A DNA stretch of 5,626 nt, from contig JALXAF010000275.1 in the NCBI GenBank assembly GCA_026992375.1, forward strand, positions 1-5,626. Direction: 5' to 3'. This DNA is from Anaerolineae bacterium. Its GTDB lineage: Bacteria > Chloroflexota > Anaerolineae > J102. A program made the translations under genes and the position numbers. The stretch's first letter is position 1; each line of letters starts with the position of its first letter. The notes under the pieces were generated by a model. It did not search any database. It worked only from the letters and a program-made list of their open reading frames with translations, and was not told where the DNA came from. Of the stretch, positions 1 to 4,575 are shown in pieces.

Positions 1-1129
1 CGAACGCGGGGTAGATGCTGAATTTGTCGGAGCCGGAGTGGATGCTGAGCTTGTAAGGCCCGAAATGGCGGGCGATGGCCGCGTGTTGGGCCAGGCTGGC
101 CTCGAACGCATCCACATCGCCGATGTAATCCACGCCTTTCTCGAATTCGCCCACATAGCGAGGCGCCAGACTCACCCATTGCATGCCCAGCCGCTGCATC
201 ATGCTGGCGATGAAGAAATGCTCTGCGGGCGAGGTGACGGTCTCGGTCTCGTCCACCGAGACCTCCAGCTCGAAATCATCGGTGAGCGAGGCCAGGTGGC
301 GATACATGCGCACCGTGTGAGCGATGGCCTTGCCGTACTTCATGGCCGCCCGCACCAGCGTTTCGGGCGGAAAACTGATCTCGCAACCTTCCACCGCGAA
401 GGTTTTGTTCAGATAAAGGTCATGGAGCTGGTCATGGGTGATTTCCAGTGCCTGCCAGGGGAATTCGTCGTCGATGCGCCCGACCAGCGCTTCCAGAGGC
501 GCTGCATGCGCGGCGTTGTTCACATGATCGCCCGGATCGATGGTGAAGAAAGTATAGCCCGCGGCCACGCATAAATCGATATCTGCGGGCGTTTTGAGAT
601 GATCCGCGTCCGCGCCGTAGCCGTCCAGCCAGCCCTCTTGCAATACGCCCCACATGGCGTCATCGATGACCTGTTGGGGCGTGCGGCCTGTGCGCGCGTT
701 CTCTCGCATCGATTGTTGGGCCACGATGGGCGCGATGCCTGCGCCGCGGGCCGCGCGCAGATGTCCGGGCGTGGCCAGGCCCAGGCGATCGCCCATGCCC
801 GCGCTGGCAGCCAGGCCCAGCCGCCGCGGGCGCAGATGCGGTAGCAACTCGCGCAGGGCCGCGGCGTTGGTTGCATCGGTGGGGGCGATGAGCAGCGTCA
901 GGCCATCATTCAGCGTTCGGGCTTCGCCCGAAACGCCGGGCGGCAGCGTGCGCCCCAGCGTGATCAGGCGCTTCTCAACGCCCTCTTTGGCCAGGGCGAA
1001 GATTATGTCATGGGCCGAAATGACCGATTCGGGATAAACCGGCAGGCCGATCAGGGCGGCCAACTCGCTGGCGCGTTCGGGCAGAAGGATGGGTTCGGGG
1101 TTGGGGTTGATGTGTTGGGTCATATCCAT
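1..1129 (-). CDS. uxaE: Tagaturonate epimerase UxaE, 3' end cut by window edge
   Basis: This cytoplasmic enzyme interconverts D-tagaturonate and D-fructuronate by C4 epimerisation, linking galacturonate catabolism to the mannonate branch; the type protein is from Thermotoga. The frame stays open for 376 codons from ATG 1129 to the left edge, so roughly the last quarter is missing (family members are near 480-500 residues). Recognisable family blocks are GMGDRLGLATPGH (111-123), QQSMRENARTGRTP (138-151), GADADHLKT (172-180), TIDPGDHV (196-203), SVDETETVTSPAEHFF (291-306), LAPRYVGEFEKGVDYIGD (321-338) and HSGSDKFSIYP (364-374). The fold is a TIM barrel related to metal-dependent class II aldolases; which His/Glu residues bind metal is not decided here. 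A second in-frame ATG lies at 1123; neither start has a Shine-Dalgarno sequence. The gene is divergent from the VapBC operon, whose -35 box begins 5 bp upstream of this start. The SDR at 3733-4575 catalyses the next step. Confidence 0.9.
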   Translation of the reverse strand, partial: MDMTQHINPNPEPILLPERASELAALIGLPVYPESVISAHDIIFALAKEGVEKRLITLGRTLPPGVSGEARTLNDGLTLLIAPTDATNAAALRELLPHLRPRRLGLAASAGMGDRLGLATPGHLRAARGAGIAPIVAQQSMRENARTGRTPQQVIDDAMWGVLQEGWLDGYGADADHLKTPADIDLCVAAGYTFFTIDPGDHVNNAAHAAPLEALVGRIDDEFPWQALEITHDQLHDLYLNKTFAVEGCEISFPPETLVRAAMKYGKAIAHTVRMYRHLASLTDDFELEVSVDETETVTSPAEHFFIASMMQRLGMQWVSLAPRYVGEFEKGVDYIGDVDAFEASLAQHAAIARHFGPYKLSIHSGSDKFSIYPAF

Positions 1130-1133
1130 GAGG

Positions 1134-1161
1134 TTGACAAATGAGTGGCGCGTGATAAAAT
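1134..1161 (+). promoter_or_regulatory. Promoter of the vapBC operon
   Basis: A perfect -35 box TTGACA (1134-1139) is followed after 16 bp by TAAAAT (1156-1161), five of six matches to the -10 consensus, with an extended TG at 1153-1154. The transcription start would fall near 1168, giving a leader of about 25 nt that contains the GGAGG ribosome site. The -10 box overlaps the dyad at 1157-1183. Its closeness to the divergent uxaE start (1129) means the two genes share a 64-bp control region. Confidence 0.75.
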
Positions 1162-1183
1162 GGTTTCAAAATGGAACCACTTT
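1157..1183. promoter_or_regulatory. Operator-like dyad for the antitoxin
   Basis: Arms 1157-1167 and 1173-1183 are inverted copies around a 5-bp centre; 9 of 11 positions pair. The core is TGGTTTC / GGAACCA. It covers the -10 box and the predicted transcription start, just where a ribbon-helix-helix antitoxin would autorepress its own operon. Binding by this VapB is inferred from position and from how such operons are usually regulated. Confidence 0.55.
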
Positions 1184-1188
1184 GGAGG
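1184..1188 (+). promoter_or_regulatory. Ribosome binding site deciding the vapB start
   Basis: GGAGG lies 5 nt before the ATG at 1194. The same frame stays open upstream to an ATG at 1089, but that extension would run antisense through the beginning of uxaE, through the promoter and the operator, so the ribosome site fixes the start at 1194. Confidence 0.8.
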
Positions 1189-1193
1189 TTGTT

Positions 1194-1436
1194 ATGCCGA
1201 CGATTACATTGAAAAAAATACCAGACGATCTGTATGAGACCCTGAAGCTGCGGGCTAAATTACATCGGCGCAGCCTGAACAGCGAGATTATCACGATTTT
1301 GGAAGATGCGACCATGTCCAGGCCAGTGGACGTGGATGCGATTCTGACAAAAGCTGAACAGCTTCGTGAGAAAACTGCAGGCTATTCGCTCAACGATGAA
1401 ATGTTGCGTCGCATGAAAGATGAAGGCCGACCATGA
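1194..1436 (+). CDS. vapB: VapB/FitA-type ribbon-helix-helix antitoxin
   Basis: An 80-residue antitoxin that binds DNA through its N-terminus and neutralises the PIN toxin encoded next. Residues 1-40 form a ribbon-helix-helix of the Arc/FitA type: a beta strand (MPTITLKKIP), helix one (DDLYETLKLRAKLH) and the characteristic RRSLNSEIITILE segment (25-37). Residues 45-80 are charged and end in MKDEGRP, the usual kind of VapB tail, in which an arginine reaches into the toxin active site. Its stop overlaps the toxin start in an ATGA (1433-1436), so the two are translationally coupled. A promoter and a dyad directly upstream fit autoregulation. The pair is visibly more AT-rich than the metabolic genes on either side, which suggests separate acquisition. 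Confidence 0.88.
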   Translation: MPTITLKKIPDDLYETLKLRAKLHRRSLNSEIITILEDATMSRPVDVDAILTKAEQLREKTAGYSLNDEMLRRMKDEGRP

Positions 1437-1849
1437 TCGTCGTGGATACGAACATTATTGCCTACCTGTACATCCACGGTGACCAAACAGAAACGGTTAC
1501 CCGTCTGTTGGCAAAAGAGCCTCATTGGGCCGCACCATTGTTGTGGCGGAGTGAATTCAGAAATGTGCTGACATCTTATTTGCGGCGCGGCATTCTTTCG
1601 CTCATCGATGTTTTGGGCATCATGGAAGAGGCGATGAATTTGATGGCGGGCCATGAATTTCAAGTCGCCTCCCTCCACGTATTTTCCCTGGTTGAGCGAA
1701 GTCGCTGTTCTGCTTATGATTGTGAATTCGTGGCCCTGGCGCAGGAAAAGGGGACAGTCCTTGTCACCACTGACAAGCAGATATTGCGGGAATTTCCCGA
1801 CATTGCCGTCCGTCCAGACATCTTTCTGGCCCTGAACAGCTCTGACTGA
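1433..1849 (+). CDS. vapC: VapC-type PIN-domain ribonuclease toxin
   Basis: A 138-residue PIN-domain protein, the normal length for VapC. PIN toxins are Mg2+-dependent RNases that block translation by cutting tRNA or rRNA; the target of this one is unknown. The four expected acidic residues are visible: D5 in VVDTN, E41 in WRSEFRNVL, D96 in SAYDCEFVALA and D114 in LVTTDKQIL, with N7 and T113 also as in the family. Nothing suggests inactivation. The start is fixed by the ATGA overlap with vapB. The gene ends at 1849, immediately next to the stop codon of the convergent larA-like gene (1850-1852), so no intergenic terminator exists and transcription must run antisense into that gene. Confidence 0.9.
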   Translation: MIVVDTNIIAYLYIHGDQTETVTRLLAKEPHWAAPLLWRSEFRNVLTSYLRRGILSLIDVLGIMEEAMNLMAGHEFQVASLHVFSLVERSRCSAYDCEFVALAQEKGTVLVTTDKQILREFPDIAVRPDIFLALNSSD

Positions 1850-3112
1850 TTACCTGGTCACTTTTCTCAGCCGATACAGCATCTCGCCCGCGTGGGGAAC
1901 GAGCAGGACGCCTTCGTCCTCGCGGTTGGCAAAATCCGCGGGGTTGATGGTGGCGGGGTCGCGATAGTTCAGGTTCAGCCGCCGCACCCGTTCTTCGGGG
2001 ATGCCCGTGGCCAGGGTGACGGTGACGCGCGGGCGCTCGACGCCGTTCTCGTACATCCCCATGCCCTTGAGGTGGGTGGAATGGGCCAGCACGCCCCAGG
2101 GATAGTCCTTGAACCTGTCCCACTGCTTCAGGAAGTAATCCCGCACGTGGTAGCCGATCTCGTCCAGGATTTTGCCGTGAGTGTAGGAAATTTCGGTGAT
2201 GTGGGGGGCGTAGATGATGACCTCGCCGCCGTCCGCGGCCACCGGCTCCAACTTGTACATGCCCTTGGCCGCGGTCCAAATGTCGTCGTACATCTCGGGC
2301 ATCACCGAGAGAATCTGCTTATAGGGCTTCTCCACCCAGATGATGTTGAGTTGGGCGGAGAGATCGACCGCCGCCTCCCAGGTGGGGCGCATCTCGCCCA
2401 CGTAGAGCCCGTGCAGATCGTCACCCTGGACGACTTCGGCGATGAGCAGCGTGGGCGTGGGGATGAAGGACGCGGCCCGGTCGATCATGACCCGCACGGG
2501 CGTTTCTCTCACGCCGATGATCTCGTAGGAGGTGATGACTGCGCCCAGCCAGTGGCTGACGTTGATGACCTCGCCCCCGCCGATGCCGGGGAAGAAGTAT
2601 TTATTGCCGCCCGAGAAGCCCGCGACCTCATGCGGGAACACCGGCCCACACACGATGAGCCGGTCGTACTCCAGGGCCATGCGGTTGATCTTCACCGGCA
2701 CGTCCATGCGGAACAGCCCGTTGCTAAGCCCGGCCAATTCGTCCGCGGTGATGACGCCAAGCTGAGTGAAGGTCTCTGGCCGTTGCCAATCGTGATTGAA
2801 CACCCGCACATCCGCGTAAACCCCGGCCATCTCCGCCTCGGTCACGCCCAGATGCTTGAGGATGGCCTCCCGCGTCATGGGCTGGTGAGTGCCCAGGGCG
2901 ATGAGAAAGTCGAGAGTCTTGACCTTGCCGCTCAGGGCCTCGTGGATGAGCCTGAACATGAGGGGCATGGGCCCGCTGCGTGTGCTATCGGGGATGATGA
3001 CCAGAACGCGCTGGCCGTCAAGCCGGACGTTTGCCAGCCCCCGGTGGATGATGTCCCGAGCCTGATCTTCAGATAATATGAAATGAGTATCTCCTTGACC
3101 AATAGATGACAT
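1850..3112 (-). CDS. LarA-like (lactate racemase family) sugar/hydroxy-acid epimerase
   Basis: A 420-residue member of the LarA/DUF2088 family, whose characterised enzymes racemise or epimerise 2-hydroxy acids using a nickel-pincer nucleotide. Residues that match Lactobacillus plantarum LarA as I recall it are D42 and R45 in PDSTRSGP, H76 in GTHQPMT, H161, K171 (the cofactor-linking lysine, in SGGNKYFFPGI) and H187 in NVSHW; the H161-K171-H187 spacing equals H174-K184-H200. K283 in AAKGM would match K298, while the preceding Gln295 position is Thr280, hinting at a substrate other than lactate. Placement between uxaE and the SDR suggests a sugar acid such as an aldonate or uronate. No cofactor-synthesis genes (larB, larC, larE) are in view. 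The only ATG start, 3112, has no Shine-Dalgarno; an AAGGAG on this strand falls inside the gene at codons 6-8 (3096-3091) without a good in-frame start after it. Confidence 0.85.
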   Translation of the reverse strand: MSSIGQGDTHFILSEDQARDIIHRGLANVRLDGQRVLVIIPDSTRSGPMPLMFRLIHEALSGKVKTLDFLIALGTHQPMTREAILKHLGVTEAEMAGVYADVRVFNHDWQRPETFTQLGVITADELAGLSNGLFRMDVPVKINRMALEYDRLIVCGPVFPHEVAGFSGGNKYFFPGIGGGEVINVSHWLGAVITSYEIIGVRETPVRVMIDRAASFIPTPTLLIAEVVQGDDLHGLYVGEMRPTWEAAVDLSAQLNIIWVEKPYKQILSVMPEMYDDIWTAAKGMYKLEPVAADGGEVIIYAPHITEISYTHGKILDEIGYHVRDYFLKQWDRFKDYPWGVLAHSTHLKGMGMYENGVERPRVTVTLATGIPEERVRRLNLNYRDPATINPADFANREDEGVLLVPHAGEMLYRLRKVTR

Positions 3113-3122
3113 AGTTTTTTGA

Positions 3123-3129
3123 ATTATTA
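3123..3129 (-). promoter_or_regulatory. Possible -10 region of the larA-like gene
   Basis: On the minus strand TAATAAT lies 10 nt before the ATG at 3112, so transcription would start only a few bases upstream or at the start codon, which agrees with the lack of a ribosome binding site. I see no convincing -35 box at the right distance, so this is a weak call. Confidence 0.3.
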
Positions 3130-3142
3130 GCGGAGAACAGCA

Positions 3143-3158
3143 ATTCCAAATTTAGAAT
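3143..3158. promoter_or_regulatory. 16-bp near-perfect palindrome upstream of the larA-like gene
   Basis: ATTCCAAATTTAGAAT reads the same on both strands except for one pair (14 of 16 positions). It lies 31 bp upstream of the larA-like start codon, where a repressor dimer could act. Its right half is also part of the direct repeat at 3146-3169, so it may instead be repeat sequence. Confidence 0.3.
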
Positions 3159-3169
3159 CCGCAAGCGGA
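3146..3169. repeat. Left copy of imperfect direct repeat flanking the hairpin element
   Basis: Compared with 3345-3368, this stretch matches at 18 of 24 positions without gaps, including CCAAATTTA at the start and AGCGGA at the end. A further AGCGGAGAA occurs at 3129-3137 and again at 3363-3371. The AT-rich repeats bracket the very GC-rich inverted-repeat element. Confidence 0.5.
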
Positions 3170-3184
3170 AAGGAGGCGATTTCA

Positions 3185-3330
3185 CCCCTCCTGGCCTCCT
3201 TTTTGCCCCCCCGATACTCGCTGCGCTCGTGTTCGGGGGAGGGAGACGCCCATCTGCTACACACATTGGCAAAGCGATGGGCTCCTCCCCCTGCAAGGCT
3301 TCAGCCGAAGCGGGGGGAGGCCGGGAGGGG
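3185..3330. repeat. 146-bp nested inverted-repeat (MITE- or REP-like) element
   Basis: The ends are inverted copies: 3185-3199 pairs with 3316-3330 at 14 of 15 positions plus one G-T. Inside are three more inverted repeats: 3208-3214 with 3233-3239 (CCCCCGA/TCGGGGG), 3248-3254 with 3276-3282 (GCCCATC/GATGGGC), and 3298-3302 with 3307-3311 (GCTTC, loop AGCC, GAAGC). Together they can be drawn as a cloverleaf. Alternative pairings also exist (3235-3242 with 3284-3291; 3284-3291 with 3313-3320), typical of repeated palindromic elements. It has no believable coding frame. Both adjacent genes point away from it, so it is not their terminator. No transposase is in the window; mobility is inferred from structure only. 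Confidence 0.6.
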
Positions 3331-3344
3331 GGCTTGTTGCCAGG

Positions 3345-3371
3345 CCAAATTTAAAATTGCTGAGCGGAGAA
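3345..3371. repeat. Right copy of imperfect direct repeat flanking the hairpin element
   Basis: This is the partner of 3146-3169: CCAAATTTA, a diverged middle and AGCGGA, extended here to AGCGGAGAA, which also occurs at 3129-3137. It ends 9 bp before the -35 box of the antitoxin-like gene. Confidence 0.5.
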
Positions 3372-3379
3372 GACAATGA

Positions 3380-3409
3380 TTGACGACGACGCCGATGCCA
3401 GTGTAGAAT
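3380..3409 (+). promoter_or_regulatory. Promoter of the lone antitoxin-like gene, probably leaderless
   Basis: TTGACG (3380-3385) and TAGAAT (3404-3409) are separated by 18 bp; each matches five of six consensus positions. Transcription would start 6-8 nt past the -10 box, at the A of the ATG at 3416 or next to it. The gene has no Shine-Dalgarno, which fits translation of a leaderless message. Confidence 0.6.
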
Positions 3410-3415
3410 ACAGCT

Positions 3416-3721
3416 ATGAACGACAAAAATCAACCAACGACCGACATCTCTAAAGCGAGTACGCTAGAGGAAATTGCTGATTTTTGGGATAATCACATGC
3501 TCGATGAATACTGGGAACAGAGCAAAGAAGTCGTATTTGAGACGAGAATTGAACGAAAGAGCCGATTTGCACGAGGCGCCACTTCACCACTGACTGAGCG
3601 AGAATTGGCGTCTCTGGCGGCGAAGGGCTATCAATTCTATGCTGAGGAAGCCTCTCGATTTGCGGAAGAGAGCGCCGCCGTTGCCGAATCATGGCAGGCT
3701 GCTATCTCGGCGGATGAGTAA
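3416..3721 (+). CDS. Orphan antitoxin-like protein, CopG-type N-terminus
   Basis: A 101-residue acidic, soluble protein. Residues 14-43 (ASTLEEIADFWDNHMLDEYW and on through EVVFE) resemble the segment that opens many CopG-family antitoxins (an EEIADFWDTH...DYW pattern), but the ribbon-helix-helix that normally follows is absent. Residues 57-95 instead contain SPLTERELASLAAKGYQFYAEEASRF-type sequence followed by AEES...AESW, probably two helices, resembling small antitoxin-like proteins that precede toxin genes in Chloroflexi-type genomes. It may thus be a chimera. No toxin gene follows: the stop at 3719-3721 is 11 bp from the stop of the convergent SDR. The start is supported by the promoter rather than by a ribosome site. 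The assignment comes from remembered sequence patterns, so a neutral hypothetical protein remains possible. Confidence 0.6.
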   Translation: MNDKNQPTTDISKASTLEEIADFWDNHMLDEYWEQSKEVVFETRIERKSRFARGATSPLTERELASLAAKGYQFYAEEASRFAEESAAVAESWQAAISADE

Positions 3722-3732
3722 CTGGGGGAAAT

Positions 3733-4575
3733 TCACACCCCGCTGAAGGCGGAGAAGCCGCCATCGATGGGCAGAACCACACCCGAGACGAAGGAGGAGG
3801 CCGGGGTCAGCAGCCACAGCACCGCGCCCAGCAGGTCGGCGGGGTCGCCGAAGCGGCCCGCGGGCGTGTGATCGATAATGGTCTGCCCGCGCGGGGTCAG
3901 GTTTTCGTTCTCGTCCAGCAGAAGGAAGCGGTTCTGTTTGGTGAGGAAGAAGCCGGGCGCGATGGCGTTGACCCGCAAGGAGGGGGTGTATTCCTGGGCC
4001 AGATGCACGGCCAGCCATTGGGTGAAGTTGCTGACAGCGGCTTTGGCTGCGGAGTAGGCGGGAATTCGGGTAAGAGGCCGGAACGCGTTCATGGAGGAGA
4101 CGTTGAGGATGACCCCTTCGCCCTGCTCGGCCATGACTTTGCCGAAGACCTGGCAGGGCAGCAGCGTGCCGATGAAGTTCAGGTTGAACACCCACTGGAA
4201 CGCGGCCTGGGGCAGGTCGAAGAAGCTGAGGTCGGGGGAGGTGGTGGCCTGGGCTTTGTTGCCGCCGGCACCGTTGATGAGCGCGTCGATGCGGCCATAG
4301 CGGGCGATGATGGCGTCCCGGGCCGCTTCCAGGCTGGCCTTGTCCAGCACGTCGGCCTTGAGAGCAACGGCGTCTCCGCCTGCAGCGATGATGTCATCGG
4401 CCACGGCCTGGGCTTTCTCGGGGAAGATGTCGAGGATGGCGAGTTTGGCGCCTTCGGAGGCGAGCCCCCGGGCCATGGCGCCCACCAGCACGCCGCCGCC
4501 GCCCGTGGCGACGATGACTTTTCCGGAGATGTCGAAGCTGGAGAGGATGTTGTGGTCGGGCATGATGATTTTCAC
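3733..4575 (-). CDS. uxuB: SDR D-mannonate oxidoreductase / fructuronate reductase
   Basis: A 280-residue short-chain dehydrogenase that should reduce D-fructuronate to D-mannonate with NAD(P)H, the step after UxaE; Bacillus UxuB (YjmF) and Thermotoga UxaD are the matching SDR-type enzymes, unlike the long-chain E. coli enzyme. The Rossmann glycine motif is at T24-G32, the NGAGGN block at 101-106, and the catalytic set is N133, S161, Y174 and K178 (YSAAK). The family signature is FFLTKQNRFLLLDE (209-222), then LTPRGQTIIDHTPAGRFG (226-243) and the end DGGFSAFSGV. One oddity is that the glycine motif reads TGGGGVLVG, with Val31 where the last glycine is expected and Gly32 one place later. The chosen start is GTG at 4575, which overlaps the upstream stop as GTGA; an in-frame ATG lies four codons in (4563). 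Neither has a Shine-Dalgarno. Confidence 0.87.
   Translation of the reverse strand: MKIIMPDHNILSSFDISGKVIVATGGGGVLVGAMARGLASEGAKLAILDIFPEKAQAVADDIIAAGGDAVALKADVLDKASLEAARDAIIARYGRIDALINGAGGNKAQATTSPDLSFFDLPQAAFQWVFNLNFIGTLLPCQVFGKVMAEQGEGVILNVSSMNAFRPLTRIPAYSAAKAAVSNFTQWLAVHLAQEYTPSLRVNAIAPGFFLTKQNRFLLLDENENLTPRGQTIIDHTPAGRFGDPADLLGAVLWLLTPASSFVSGVVLPIDGGFSAFSGV

Noticed and set aside
38..574. Plus-strand open frame opposite uxaE
   Set aside because: The minus strand is open through the whole region and carries all UxaE blocks; the plus-strand translation has no recognisable features.
1089..1193. Upstream extension of vapB to an ATG at 1089
   Set aside because: It would cross the promoter, the operator and the ribosome binding site; the ATG at 1194 has GGAGG at the right distance and gives a normal antitoxin N-terminus.
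1892..3076. Long plus-strand open frame (394 codons) opposite the larA-like gene
   Set aside because: It is antisense to a clearly conserved protein, its translation shows no family motif, and its His/Asp/Val-rich make-up is typical of the antisense frame of a GC-rich gene.
3169..3204. Terminator-like hairpin AAAGGAGG with CCTCCTTT followed by a T run
   Set aside because: No plus-strand gene ends upstream of it; the larA-like gene starts at 3112 and runs the other way. The stem has an 18-nt loop and overlaps the repeat element, so I treat it as part of that region.
3069..3296. Minus-strand 75-codon open frame across the intergenic repeat
   Set aside because: The translation is made of the inverted-repeat sequence and overlaps the larA-like start; there is no domain or ribosome site.
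3185..3330. Cloverleaf fold as a tRNA gene
   Set aside because: Stem lengths, the 146-bp size and the lack of tRNA-invariant bases or an anticodon arm rule out a tRNA.
3185..3371. CRISPR array
   Set aside because: There are no regularly spaced direct repeats; the repeats present are inverted or a single imperfect flanking pair.
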